Positions 20,210-28,780 of a DNA stretch of 28,780 nucleotides are shown piece after piece (within the stretch, counting starts at the first letter, position 1; each line of letters starts with the position of its first letter). Origin of the DNA: a virus; IMG/VR virus record IMGVR_UViG_3300040801_000798, positions 1 to 28,780 of that record, one strand, 5' to 3'. The notes beneath the pieces are model-generated. The model saw nothing but the letters and a program-made list of their open reading frames with translations, did no database searches and was not told the DNA's origin. Made by a program: the position numbers and the translations under genes.

Positions 20210-20848
20210 ATGGCAATCCCTACTCCAACTACGGAGCTTTCTGCCGTTAACGAGATGCTCACCAGCATCGGCGTCACGCCGGTCTCGACCCTTAGCGTCC
20301 CCGGCACGACTGACGCGGCAATCGCGCTGGATACTCTCCGGAGCATCTCCAAAGAAGTCCAGGCCCAGGGCTGGTGGTTCAACCAAGATTTCAACGTGTC
20401 GTTCGCCGCTTCCAACTCTGAGATCACCGTACCCGCTAGTGTTCTGGCGATTCGCCCCTCCTTTGGGACCGTGGATTCAACGCCCGAGTCCCGCCAGTTC
20501 ATCCTTCGGGACAACAAGCTGTGGGACCAGGGCAGCAAGACCTACACCTTCGCCTCCACCGTCCGGGCCGATGTGATCTACGAGATCGAGTACGAAAATC
20601 TCCCTGAGTCCTTCCGCCGGTACATCGCCATCCGCGCCGCCCGCGTGTTCCAGACCAAAGTCCTCGGTGACGAGGCCCAAGGTGTCTGGAGCGAACGCCA
20701 CGAGCTCGAGGCATGGTCTATCGTCGAAGGCGACGAGGTGGTCCAGAACCCCCAGAGCTCTCTCTTCATGCGCCGTGCGCGAGCCGTTGGTGGTGCCTAT
20801 CGCGCCGATCCCGTGGTCGCCACTCAAGGTAACCAGAGACAGCGATGA
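20210..20848 (+). CDS. 11: Tail tubular protein A, copy 1 (T7 gp11-like)
   Basis: Forms the gatekeeper ring under the portal. The 212 residues carry AVNEMLTSIGVTPVSTLSVP, a QAQGWWFNQDF segment and IRPSFGTVDS, features of T7-type gp11. The later half has YIAIRAARVFQTKVLGDEAQ and WSIVEGDEVV, as in the family. CAAGGAG precedes the start and the stop overlaps the next gene. The following gene encodes a related protein, so this is the first of a tandem pair. Confidence 0.92.
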   Translation: MAIPTPTTELSAVNEMLTSIGVTPVSTLSVPGTTDAAIALDTLRSISKEVQAQGWWFNQDFNVSFAASNSEITVPASVLAIRPSFGTVDSTPESRQFILRDNKLWDQGSKTYTFASTVRADVIYEIEYENLPESFRRYIAIRAARVFQTKVLGDEAQGVWSERHELEAWSIVEGDEVVQNPQSSLFMRRARAVGGAYRADPVVATQGNQRQR

Positions 20849-21453
20849 GCCTCCTCTTCGAGTTCTTCACGCGGGATGAGGATGTAGAGCAGATCAATGA
20901 CATGCTCGAAGTCATGGGCCTTCCGCCCGTGGCATCCCTCTCTAACGTCTCCCGCCAGTCCGACGCCGGGATGGCTATGCGGACCTACTTCAAGGTTATC
21001 CGCGAAGCCCAAGGCCGCGGCTGGTGGTTCAACTCCCAGTACCGCCAAGAGTTCGCTCCGGACCTCAACAACAACATCCTCGTCAACAAGGCCCTCCACG
21101 TTCGCCCCTCACCGCCCCAGCCTGGGGAGCTCATGCAAGACCCTATCTACCTCGTCCCGAACCCCGACTGGCTGACGTCCAAGGTGGTCAACGCGACTAC
21201 CAACTCTGACGAATGGACGGACCCTCTCTGTTTGGATGTGGTGTATCTCAAGAACTCCCTCGAGATCCCCGAGGAGCTCCGGGAGTACGCCCTGGCACGG
21301 GCATCCCGGAAGTTCGCGGCCAAGTTCGGCCAAGCGGTAGACCCGACGGACGAGCAGCAAGCGTGGGTAGCCCTCCTTCGGAAGGACTCCGAGTTGGGTC
21401 AAGACCCGAACCTCTTCCTGAATCCTCAAATCTACACGCAGGTATTCCGCTAA
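20845..21453 (+). CDS. Tail tubular protein A paralogue, copy 2
   Basis: The 202 residues align with copy 1 across the whole length: INDMLEVMGLPPVASLSNVS against VNEMLTSIGVTPVSTLSVPG, EAQGRGWWFNSQY against EVQAQGWWFNQDF, HVRPS against AIRPS, and YALARASRKFAAKFGQAVDP against YIAIRAARVFQTKVLGDEAQ. T7 itself has only one such gene. The pair suggests two stacked or alternating ring proteins, or division of labour between portal and tail nozzle contacts. The first residues (MSLLFEFFTRDED) are different, and the insertion around YLVPNPDWLTSKV is specific to this copy. Confidence 0.88.
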   Translation: MSLLFEFFTRDEDVEQINDMLEVMGLPPVASLSNVSRQSDAGMAMRTYFKVIREAQGRGWWFNSQYRQEFAPDLNNNILVNKALHVRPSPPQPGELMQDPIYLVPNPDWLTSKVVNATTNSDEWTDPLCLDVVYLKNSLEIPEELREYALARASRKFAAKFGQAVDPTDEQQAWVALLRKDSELGQDPNLFLNPQIYTQVFR

Positions 21454-23576
21454 TGTCCCTAGTCCCTCAGTCGATCCCGGCCCTATATGGCGGGGTCTCT
21501 CAGCAAGCCGCTGTTACGCGGAACCCGACCCAATGCGAGGACGCCGTCAACTGTGACTTCTCTATCCTCAAGGGTGTCTCTAAGCGGCCCCCTCTGGAGA
21601 CCGTCACGGAACTGGCTAGTGCCGACCTGAGGGACGCCTTCTTCCATTGGGTCCGCATTAGTAACGGGAGGTGGTTCATTGTCGTGGTCCCCGGCGACGG
21701 GACGTACTCGGTGTACGACGTCGAAGACGGGTCCAAGATCACCTCGGTGGACGACTCCGCCCAGGCATACCTGACGAGCACCGCCAAGGCCCAAGACGCC
21801 TTCTTCGCGGTGGACCTCAACGGTGAGGTCTACATCGTCAACCGAGAGGAGCAGGTCCAGTTGACGTCCGACCAGACCGCCGGTTCAATTGCCGGCACGG
21901 CCCAGACGCTCCAAGACTCTGCGCTTGATAGCGCCGCGGAGGGGTCTATCTGGGAAATCCTGGGGGACGAGAACAACCCCGTGGATACCTACTACGTCAA
22001 GAAGTCCAACGGCAAGTTCTTCGAGTGGGTCCGCCCTGGCATCCCCTTCCGTATCAACCAGGGAACGATGCCCCATGTGATCGAGATCCTCGAAGACCCC
22101 GTTGATCCCCTCGGTGTCCGCGCTGAGTTCGGCTCGGTGTCCTGGGGAGAGCGTGAGGTCGGAGACGCTGAGTCCAACGAAGCGCCGTCCTTTGTGGGCG
22201 AGCGCATCCGATCCCTTAGCTTCAAGAGCGACCGCCTTGGGCTCCTGGCCGGACAGAGTTTCACATACTCGGAAGTCGGGGAGTACCGGAACTTCTGGCG
22301 CACGACCGTGACGGATGTACTTGAGTCCGACCGCATCGACAACACCGTCAACGCCTTCGAAGTTTCTCAACTGTACTTTGCCGAGACCGTCTCCCGGTCC
22401 CTCGTCTTGTTTGCCAACGAGCGCCAGTTCTCTGTGGACGGAGATGTCTTCTCCCCCACCTCCCTCAACGTCAACCCCGTTACCGCCTACCCCACCTCGG
22501 AGAACCTGAGGCCGATCTCCATCGGACCTACGGTCTACTTCGCAGCCAACGCAGGTGACTTCACCCAGATCCGTGAGATGTTCATTCAGAACGACACGGT
22601 GACCCTGGATGCAGCAAACATCACCTCGCATGTCCCAGACTACATTCCGTCAAACGTCCGTGTGATGGAGGGACACCCCTCACTTGACCAGATCTTGCTC
22701 CATAGTCCCGACGCTCCGGGAGATCTCTTCTCCTACCAGTTCTACTGGAAAGGCGATGAGAAGGCCCTCAGCGCATGGAACCGGTGGACCATTGCCGGCG
22801 GGGCTTCCCCCATAAGCCTCCGTGCCATCGGTCCCTACATGTATTGCGTGTATCACTACGAGTCCGCCAACGGGAATCACGCCTTTCTCGGGCGGTTCAA
22901 CCTCAAGCGAGGCGACCTACCTGAGGGCATGCCCCACAAGATCCACCTCGATCACCTCCAGAAGGTGAACCCCGTGTACAACTCCATCGAGGACCGGACC
23001 TACTTCGTGACCACGTTCCCCTTCGGAGACACCTTAGTGGACCACGACTTCGTGCTCTTGCGGGGCAACGGGTGGAACAACAAGGGCTCCTACCAGACCC
23101 GCAACGATGGCTCCTCCCAGATCTTCAAGGGAGTGGGGCTTAACCAAGTCTACATGGAAGGAGACCAGACGGGTGGTGATTGGTGGATCGGGCTCAACTA
23201 CGAGATGTCCTATCGCTTCTCTGAGCAGTTCTTCTACAAGGACGGACGCCCTCAGCTTCACACCCGTGTGAATATCCGTAGCGTCACCGTCCACTTCGAG
23301 GACACCGGGTACTTCCAGGTGCGTACCCAGGTGCGCGGTGCCGATCCCATCGAGGCGGACTACGTGCCGGGGCTCGAGACCTCCTATACGGCTCGCACCG
23401 TGGGGGACACCTACTTCCGCCTAAATGCTCCTCAGCTTCAGAGCGGTACCTACCAGTTCCCCATCTTCGGGAGAGCCTCGGACATCTTCTTCGAACTCGC
23501 CAACCCGACCCCAATGCCCTCCAACTTCCAATCTGCCGAGTGGAAGGGGCTCATCTCAACGAGGACTCCACGATGA
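21453..23576 (+). CDS. 12: Tail tubular protein B (T7 gp12-like)
   Basis: Forms the nozzle of the short tail. The start is ATG 21453, sharing one base with the preceding stop, because the N-terminus is then PQSIPALYGGVSQQAAVTRN, typical of gp12 ('IP.L.gGVSqQ...R'). Upstream frame sequence is inside another gene and arginine/proline-rich noise. The 707 residues (T7 794) include DCDFSILKGVSKRPP-like start sequence, repeated beta-propeller segments (TYSVYDVEDGSKI, AFFAVDLNGEVYIVNREEQV), and VSQLYFAETVSRSLVLFANE followed by RQFSVDG. The C-terminus ends WKGLISTRTPR. The stop overlaps the next start. Confidence 0.93.
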   Translation: MSLVPQSIPALYGGVSQQAAVTRNPTQCEDAVNCDFSILKGVSKRPPLETVTELASADLRDAFFHWVRISNGRWFIVVVPGDGTYSVYDVEDGSKITSVDDSAQAYLTSTAKAQDAFFAVDLNGEVYIVNREEQVQLTSDQTAGSIAGTAQTLQDSALDSAAEGSIWEILGDENNPVDTYYVKKSNGKFFEWVRPGIPFRINQGTMPHVIEILEDPVDPLGVRAEFGSVSWGEREVGDAESNEAPSFVGERIRSLSFKSDRLGLLAGQSFTYSEVGEYRNFWRTTVTDVLESDRIDNTVNAFEVSQLYFAETVSRSLVLFANERQFSVDGDVFSPTSLNVNPVTAYPTSENLRPISIGPTVYFAANAGDFTQIREMFIQNDTVTLDAANITSHVPDYIPSNVRVMEGHPSLDQILLHSPDAPGDLFSYQFYWKGDEKALSAWNRWTIAGGASPISLRAIGPYMYCVYHYESANGNHAFLGRFNLKRGDLPEGMPHKIHLDHLQKVNPVYNSIEDRTYFVTTFPFGDTLVDHDFVLLRGNGWNNKGSYQTRNDGSSQIFKGVGLNQVYMEGDQTGGDWWIGLNYEMSYRFSEQFFYKDGRPQLHTRVNIRSVTVHFEDTGYFQVRTQVRGADPIEADYVPGLETSYTARTVGDTYFRLNAPQLQSGTYQFPIFGRASDIFFELANPTPMPSNFQSAEWKGLISTRTPR

Positions 23577-24037
23577 TCTCCGATATCTGCGCCCCTACTG
23601 ATGCCGTTCTTGAGCGAATCATCGACGACATCGAGACCGCCGACGCAGAAGAGCTTCTGGCTGCTTGCCCCGGTAAGTGCCTCAAGCAGATCCTGGAGGA
23701 GTCCCGAGCTACGAGCTATGAGTGCTTCGGGTCCGTAAAGGACGGGGAGCTCCTAGGCCTCTTCGGTATCTCCTGCAACTCCCACGAGGGGGAAGTGGGG
23801 ATACCGTGGGCGGTCTTCACGATCACCGGACGGAAACACCGACGGACGGTCCTGGAGACCTCCCGCCATCTGGTATCGCGGTGGCAGACGCTCCACGAGT
23901 GTCTCACCAACATTGTGGATGTGAGGAACGCCCGCGCCATCCGGTGGCTGACATGGCTCGGCTTCGAGTTCATCGATGAGTTCCCCATCGGGGACACCAC
24001 CTTCAAGCAATTCTTCTGGAGTACCCACAATGTGTGA
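23573..24037 (+). CDS. 13: T7 gp13-like protein with GNAT-like fold, 154 aa
   Basis: ATG 23573 overlaps the TTPB stop. The protein is built like GNAT acetyltransferases: an N-terminal domain with two helices, strands EGEVGIPWAVFTITGRKHRR and VDVRNARAIRWLTWLGFEFI, and an end in a strand pair (DEFPIGDTTFKQFFW). T7 gp13, an internal-core assembly protein in the same position, is 138 residues and has a GNAT-like sequence in many phages. No acetyl-CoA motif (Q/R-x-x-G-x-G/A) is clear, so catalytic activity is doubtful. Confidence 0.75.
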   Translation: MISDICAPTDAVLERIIDDIETADAEELLAACPGKCLKQILEESRATSYECFGSVKDGELLGLFGISCNSHEGEVGIPWAVFTITGRKHRRTVLETSRHLVSRWQTLHECLTNIVDVRNARAIRWLTWLGFEFIDEFPIGDTTFKQFFWSTHNV

Positions 24038-24506
24038 ACCAACCACGATTGTGATGGCTGCTACCCTCGCGGCCTCTGCCTACTCCCTCAATGAGCAACG
24101 CAAGACCGCCAAGCGGAATGAGCGGTTTGCTCGAGCCGCTCAGGCAGAGCAAGCGAAGCAAGCCTTCACCAACAGATCAACGGAAGCAAACCAGAGATCC
24201 CAGCGGGCTCGGGCCGAACGTGCTCGGCTGCGGGCGATGAGCGCGGAGACCGGCCTCTCCGGAGTCACCACCGACTCGATCCTACGTAACGTTGACTTCC
24301 AGGTCGGAAGAGACGTAGCGCGTATCCAGCGGTCGGGAGACTTCGACCAGACCAACTCTCGTTATCGCCTCCAGAGCAACCTCAACCAAATCCAGCAACC
24401 CGACTATGTCGGTGCCGCGCTCAACACCGGCCTTGCCCTATACACGGGCTACCGAGATGTCCAGAACGCGGGCAACCCTGCTAATGCCCCCGGAGGCTCC
24501 CCATGA
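24030..24506 (+). CDS. 14: Internal virion protein (T7 gp14-like), 158 aa
   Basis: Starts at ATG 24030 inside the previous gene's end. An N-terminal hydrophobic helix (TTIVMAATLAASAYSLNEQR) is followed by charged helices with long Ala/Arg/Gln runs (RAAQAEQAKQAFTNR, RSQRARAERARLRAMSAETG), then GVTTDSILRNVDFQVGRD. T7 gp14 similarly has a membrane-active N-terminus and is ejected into the host envelope as part of the DNA channel. The length (T7 196) and order agree. The stop overlaps the gene 15 start by four bases. Confidence 0.8.
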   Translation: MCEPTTIVMAATLAASAYSLNEQRKTAKRNERFARAAQAEQAKQAFTNRSTEANQRSQRARAERARLRAMSAETGLSGVTTDSILRNVDFQVGRDVARIQRSGDFDQTNSRYRLQSNLNQIQQPDYVGAALNTGLALYTGYRDVQNAGNPANAPGGSP

Positions 24507-26584
24507 GACGACCGACTCGCGAGCGTAAGGAGAAGGTAAGCCTACAAAAGGCCGACCTCGGTGACGTACGCCAAGGTAGTCTGCTCAACCAGAACATCTA
24601 CTTTGAGCGCGACAACAGTCGCCAGATGACCAACTTCCTGAACAACCTTGCGAGCTTCGCACAAGAGCGGGCCGTAGGTGAGGCCCGAGAGTCAGCCAAA
24701 GAACAACGCGCTGCTCTTGAGGCCCAGGCCCAAGCGGACGTAGCTGCCGGCGAGATCGACGATGATCTGCTCGCCAACCAGCAGGTGTACCGCGAGTCGG
24801 TCTCCCTCATCCAGGGACACAACGCCGGCCTCGAGGCCCGCGCCAGTATCCTCCAAGACGCCATGCGTGAGGCCGAGATCCAAGGCCCCGGCTTTGACTA
24901 CAACGCCTACGCAGAGGAACGTGTCCGGGAACTCACCGAGAGCGACGCCTTCCAAGACCCTCAGTTCGCCGCAGCCGCGAGCGAGCAGTTGGGCCTCTTG
25001 GAGCAGGAGATCACCTCCGCCGCGGTCAAGCGACAAGCCGAGCTTGAAATCCAGGAAGGAGAGCTCACCGCCCAGCAGGTGGCCTTCACGATGTTCCGAA
25101 CCGGAACGTGGGACTTCGAAGAGTTCAACGCCCAGACCGAAGAGATCGGACTCACCCCGAGTGAGAAGACCGCAGCCAAAATCGGCGGTGCCATCTCGGC
25201 GATGGATCAGGCTAAGTCCCTAGATGACCTCAAGGCCCTCGATGCGCTCATGGAGTCTCTCCCGGAGTCCCAGAAGGCCCAGTACGGGGACGACCTCCAG
25301 AAGGCCTATAGGACCGCCGAGCGGCGGCTCTTGGCCGCTGAGGGCAAGCAGAACAACGCCCGGACCCTCGAGGAGATCCTTCGTCGCCGTGCCCTCAAAG
25401 AGAGCTACCTCAACGACGAGGTCGGCACCGAGCACTTGTTTGCTGCCCGTGAGTCCGGTCTTCTGAGTGACTCCGAGGTCGAGACCTTGGTCAACCAGCG
25501 GATCGACGCCGAGGAAGCCTTCCAGGCCGAAGTGGCCCTCGAACAGGAATACATCGGTGTCATGGAGATGGGCCCGGAGGCTCTCGCTCTGCGTGGCTCC
25601 GAGTTCCAGCGAGGCTTCACCGAGTGGTACAACGAGGCCTCAAGAGAGGTCGGCGACCAAGTGATGAGTCTTGCTCTTCAAGCACGTAGCGGGGCCGATC
25701 CCGACGGCGTTCGTCAGCAGATCCGAGAGGTTCTCGAAGCAGACGCGCATATCGTCCGCGGTATGCAGGAGCTAGGTATCCGGCCTCCGTGGCTCAAGGG
25801 CTACCTTGCGACCGCCAAAGATCCCGCCACCCCGGCTATGGAATCCATCGCTATGGTTACGGAAACGATGGAAGGCATGTTCGGCACGGGCATCCTTGCT
25901 GATGTCCCAGACGACGTCAGAGCCAACATCCGGGCCTACCGGAAGCTCACCCAAACGATGAGCCACGAGGAGGCCCAGGCGGTCCTGACGACGCGCTCAG
26001 CGAGCCCCGCGGCGTTCACCGCTCGGGTGGTCAAGGCGGACAAGGACTTCCAGAAGGCAGTAGAAGACATCCTCGAGGACAACCCCTCCGGTACGGCTGA
26101 TGCCGAGGAGTTCACCGACATGGTGACTCGCTACTACGCGATGCACAACGACATGGACTGGGCCCTCGAGCAAGCAGAGGCCGACTGGCAAGACACCACC
26201 GTCAAGATCGACGGGAGGACTTGGCGTAGCGCAGACCTACCCACGGGCTTCGCTGAGGTCTACGAGGACAACAAGGACCGCCTCGGTGAACGTCTCGCCC
26301 AGGCCGGCGTCATCGGAGAAGGCGATGAGTTCGCGCTTCGACCCGTGCCGGGGCTCGATGGTGAGTTCGAGATTCTCAACGTCACTCAAGGCCTCTGGGG
26401 TTCCGCCCCGCAGGGAGGCCGTGTTCGCATGAACACCCAGGAACTCTTCGAGGCGATGGGACGTTTCGAGCTCGAGGACAAGAAAGCCGCTGAAGCCGCC
26501 AAGGCCGAGCGCCTCAAGACCCAAGCTCGCTACGCGGACGAAGCCAGAGAGCTCGAACAACAATTCAACGGAGTAATTCGATAA
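24503..26584 (+). CDS. 15: Internal core protein (T7 gp15-like), 693 aa
   Basis: A large, almost entirely helical, acidic protein with no transmembrane segment, placed between gp14-like and gp16-like genes, as in T7 (747 residues). It starts basic (MRRPTRERKEKVSLQKADLG), then NLASFAQERAVGEARESAKE and many E/A/Q-rich helices. The C-terminal end (LEDKKAAEAAKAERLKTQAR, LEQQFNGVI) is also helical. T7 gp15 forms part of the stack inside the head and then the periplasmic channel. Sequence identity is not provable by eye; the call rests on size, position and composition. Confidence 0.82.
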   Translation: MRRPTRERKEKVSLQKADLGDVRQGSLLNQNIYFERDNSRQMTNFLNNLASFAQERAVGEARESAKEQRAALEAQAQADVAAGEIDDDLLANQQVYRESVSLIQGHNAGLEARASILQDAMREAEIQGPGFDYNAYAEERVRELTESDAFQDPQFAAAASEQLGLLEQEITSAAVKRQAELEIQEGELTAQQVAFTMFRTGTWDFEEFNAQTEEIGLTPSEKTAAKIGGAISAMDQAKSLDDLKALDALMESLPESQKAQYGDDLQKAYRTAERRLLAAEGKQNNARTLEEILRRRALKESYLNDEVGTEHLFAARESGLLSDSEVETLVNQRIDAEEAFQAEVALEQEYIGVMEMGPEALALRGSEFQRGFTEWYNEASREVGDQVMSLALQARSGADPDGVRQQIREVLEADAHIVRGMQELGIRPPWLKGYLATAKDPATPAMESIAMVTETMEGMFGTGILADVPDDVRANIRAYRKLTQTMSHEEAQAVLTTRSASPAAFTARVVKADKDFQKAVEDILEDNPSGTADAEEFTDMVTRYYAMHNDMDWALEQAEADWQDTTVKIDGRTWRSADLPTGFAEVYEDNKDRLGERLAQAGVIGEGDEFALRPVPGLDGEFEILNVTQGLWGSAPQGGRVRMNTQELFEAMGRFELEDKKAAEAAKAERLKTQARYADEARELEQQFNGVIR

Positions 26585-28780
26585 ATGACTGACGCCCTTA
26601 GTTTCCCCCTCAGGTCCGCTACGGACGCCCCGCGCTCCTCGGTAGCCCTCAGGGATACCCCGGAGGCGGCGGCTGAGGAGAACCTTGAGCCGTCGATGAC
26701 CTGGGGAGAGCTCTACAACCGACAGGTGGGAGAGAACCACATTGTCCCGAGCCTCTACCGGAAAGCCGGCTACGAAGCCGAGGAGGTCGATACGACCTTC
26801 ATCGATAACCTCTCTATGGAGCGCGTGGAAGAAGACCTTCAGAAGCTCGGGGTGGAACTCCCCGATCACATGAAGATGTCTCTCTTCCGGGCGCGGAACG
26901 AGGGCGACTACTACAACCGCATCGGACGCGCTCAAGAGCGGCAAGAGATGCTCAACGAGATCGAGGCCCAGGGATGGGCTGGCTTCGGGGCGGAGATCGC
27001 TTCCTATGCGTCGGACCCTGTGGCCTTTCTCATCGACTCCGCCACCGGCATCGGAACCAAAGGCCGCTTGGCTAAGAGATTCCTCCAGGCGGGTACGGCC
27101 TCCACCGCCTCTGAGCTTGCCATCCAGGCGGCTCTCACGGCGGACGGGGAGGGCACCTCTGCAAGCGAGATCTCCATTGGTGTCGGCGCTGCGTTCGTCT
27201 TGGGTGGGTCCATCGGTGCCGCCCTTGGTAAGCGCGATAACGGTGCTGAGCTCATGCGCCAGTTCGAGGTCGTGGAAAACGAGAACCTTGCCGAGGAAGC
27301 CCTTGAAGGCACCGTCGGTAGGATCGACGATGGCGTAGGTGCACAGCGCTCCGCCGTGATCCTCGACGACGACACCAACCCTCTCGACGCAATCCGCATG
27401 GAAGGCCGAGACGAGGTGGAGTTCCGAGAGACCCCCGGCAGGGGGCGCTTGGGCCGGCTCAAGGATAACCTCGTCCAGAAGGCCCGCATCGACAACTCCC
27501 GTCAAATCGAACGCAACGCCAAGGACAACGTCGCCGCCCATTGGCTCAGGGACAAGCTCTTCCCCAGCTTCATCACGCGGGACAAGACCCAAACGAACCA
27601 CATGTCCGCGGTGGAGTGGGCGAACCAGTTCGTCGGCGAAGAAGAGCGGGCGCTCAAGTCCACCATCAACGGACTCTACTCATCCTGGGAGGCCTCAACG
27701 CGAGGCATCAAGGGTGTCGGCGGGTTCGCCAGCAAGACCTTCCGGGGTGGCAAGCACCTTGATATGCGGGAGGACTTCAACGAAGCCGTCGGGGAGGTAA
27801 TGCAGCGCCGCATGGAGCTCGAAGACCAAAGGAACGGCCAGATCCGCTCCCTTCGGGCAGACGCTGTTGCTCGCGGTGTGGACCCCGACTCGATTGAGCT
27901 TCCGCCGATGCCGGAGTTCGACGGTGCCGGATTTGCTCCAGAGATCGTCCAAGCAGCAGATGAGTACTTCAAGGGTTACCAGCGAATGGATGGTCAACTC
28001 CAAGAGCGGGGCATCCGAATGGTCCGCGACGACGCAGAGGTCAATCTGGAGATCGAGCGGTACTACAACGAGCGGGCCGAGATGGAAGAGGCTGAGTTGC
28101 TCCAGCAGTATCGGGATGCCGTCGGCGACCAGAACGCAGAGCCCACTCAGACGGATGTAATGCTCCGTCAGGCGGAGATCGAGGAGGTGGCTTACAAAGC
28201 TGAGGTCGATTACCTCATCGATAACCTCAATCCAGCTTCGGGCAAGTTAACTCCTGCCAACAAGAAGTTCCTGCGGGATCTCTTCTCAGGCGTAAAGACT
28301 CCGTCTGCCCAACGTCTTAAGAACGGCATCAAGCTCTACCTTGATGTAGCCGGAGATGTGGAGTTCGGCGAGGGCTTCATGACGAGCGTCGATGACTACC
28401 TCAGTCAATGGGGTGGGGCGATCACCAAGGACAACATCTATGAGATGGCGGAAGACCTCCGTCTTGGCTTCCGAGGACTGATGGACGACGACGGACTCAT
28501 CGCGGCGCGTAAGGCTGCGGGTGAAGCCGAGGTTGGAAACAACCCGTTCCTCTCCATAAGCGACCGAGGCGAGGTGCTTGCCCGTGATCTCCGCGACGGC
28601 ATCAAGTCACCCCTACGTGACAAGGCCCTCCGGGCCAGGGTCGAGGCGGGCGTCCCCAAGCGTTCGCTCTACATGCCTCGCCGGCTCTCCCGTCGTCGAG
28701 CAAAGAAGTTCCTCAACGAGACCGGCCAGAGCCGTGAGCTCATCGAGGAGCTCGTAGAGAACGCTCTGCGGGCTGGCCGA
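26585..28780 (+). CDS. 16: Internal core protein (T7 gp16-like), N-terminal part, cut by window end
   Basis: Opens at ATG 26585, one base after the previous stop, and stays in frame to the last base (732 codons), so the C-terminal part is outside. The first 100 residues (SMTWGELYNRQVGENHIVPS, DHMKMSLFRARNEGDYYNR) are helical. A hydrophobic and glycine-rich stretch follows (ASYASDPVAFLIDSATGIGT, and SIGVGAAFVLGGSIGAALGK), likely membrane-penetrating. Residues ~660-720 show KRSLYMPRRLSRRRAKKFLN. T7 gp16 begins with a lytic transglycosylase domain; I see no E-S type catalytic motif here, so that activity may be lost or encoded elsewhere. Position after gene 15 and the expected large size support the call. 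Confidence 0.8.
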   Translation, partial: MTDALSFPLRSATDAPRSSVALRDTPEAAAEENLEPSMTWGELYNRQVGENHIVPSLYRKAGYEAEEVDTTFIDNLSMERVEEDLQKLGVELPDHMKMSLFRARNEGDYYNRIGRAQERQEMLNEIEAQGWAGFGAEIASYASDPVAFLIDSATGIGTKGRLAKRFLQAGTASTASELAIQAALTADGEGTSASEISIGVGAAFVLGGSIGAALGKRDNGAELMRQFEVVENENLAEEALEGTVGRIDDGVGAQRSAVILDDDTNPLDAIRMEGRDEVEFRETPGRGRLGRLKDNLVQKARIDNSRQIERNAKDNVAAHWLRDKLFPSFITRDKTQTNHMSAVEWANQFVGEEERALKSTINGLYSSWEASTRGIKGVGGFASKTFRGGKHLDMREDFNEAVGEVMQRRMELEDQRNGQIRSLRADAVARGVDPDSIELPPMPEFDGAGFAPEIVQAADEYFKGYQRMDGQLQERGIRMVRDDAEVNLEIERYYNERAEMEEAELLQQYRDAVGDQNAEPTQTDVMLRQAEIEEVAYKAEVDYLIDNLNPASGKLTPANKKFLRDLFSGVKTPSAQRLKNGIKLYLDVAGDVEFGEGFMTSVDDYLSQWGGAITKDNIYEMAEDLRLGFRGLMDDDGLIAARKAAGEAEVGNNPFLSISDRGEVLARDLRDGIKSPLRDKALRARVEAGVPKRSLYMPRRLSRRRAKKFLNETGQSRELIEELVENALRAGR

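Noticed and set aside
19061-20386. 441-codon open frame on the minus strand across the capsid gene
   Set aside because: It is antisense to the capsid, has no ribosome site or family match, and arises from the strong third-position C/G bias of the + strand gene.
21213-21452. Upstream extension of tail tubular protein B in the same frame
   Set aside because: It overlaps the second tail tubular A gene and reads as Arg/Pro/Ser noise; ATG 21453 gives the standard family N-terminus.
26237-27601. 454-codon open frame on the minus strand over genes 15 and 16
   Set aside because: Leu/Gly/Val/Arg-rich composition without motifs, opposite to two overlapping real genes; a frame shadow.
28410-28419. GGGGTGGGGC as a further promoter element
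   Set aside because: It sits within the gp16-like coding sequence and differs at the TA of the core; GC-rich chance match.

Overview
The window is GC-rich, and every gene I can support lies on the + strand. It is most of the genome of a T7-like podovirus (Autographiviridae type). The T7 gene order is plain: single-subunit RNA polymerase (T7 gene 1), ssDNA-binding protein (2.5), lysozyme/amidase (3.5), primase-helicase (4), DNA polymerase (5), 5'-3' exonuclease (6), portal (8), scaffold (9), capsid (10), tail tubular A and B (11, 12), and internal virion proteins (13, 14, 15 and a gene-16-like protein cut by the window end). Terminase and tail fibre genes are not in view. The host cannot be read directly. 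A core identical in layout to the 3' half of a bacterial tRNA-Thr(CGU) shows which host gene the phage would integrate into.

Layout. Positions 1-1416 hold four small early genes of unknown function, one of them an AT-richer coiled-coil gene that looks foreign. Positions 1425-3119 are a lysogeny cassette: a sigma70-type promoter, a 5'UTR hairpin, a small ORF, a MarR-like winged-helix gene and a tyrosine integrase. Positions 3120-3520 have no gene and hold the attachment site: a 46-nt tRNA-Thr(CGU) 3' half, an 18-nt inverted repeat placed symmetrically around it, and several YGTGACC repeats. RNA polymerase follows (3521-5947). It is bracketed by two copies of a palindrome (TTTCCATAYGGAAA) and two copies of a TAGGTGGGGC element. 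A third copy of that element lies just before the structural genes, so it is the best candidate for the phage polymerase's own promoter.

Positions 6036-15974 are the replication and nucleotide-metabolism genes, mixed with many tiny, translationally coupled genes. Departures from T7 include RusA plus a zinc-ribbon endonuclease where T7 has gene 3, a shortened thioredoxin-binding loop in DNA polymerase, and a DUF1599/Nmad1 domain fused to an unknown N-terminal domain. Positions 13142-13845 encode two membrane proteins that may serve lysis. Positions 16039-28780 are virion morphogenesis, with a strong terminator directly after the capsid gene and two tandem, related tail-tubular-A proteins.

How it fits together: the host polymerase would transcribe the early and integrase genes. 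The phage polymerase would then read from the TAGGTGGGGC sites into the replication genes and, from the third site, into the structural genes. The integrase, attP and HTH protein suggest the phage can lysogenise, which is uncommon among T7 relatives but known in cyanophages and pelagiphages. All function calls come from reading motifs by eye; no database search was run.
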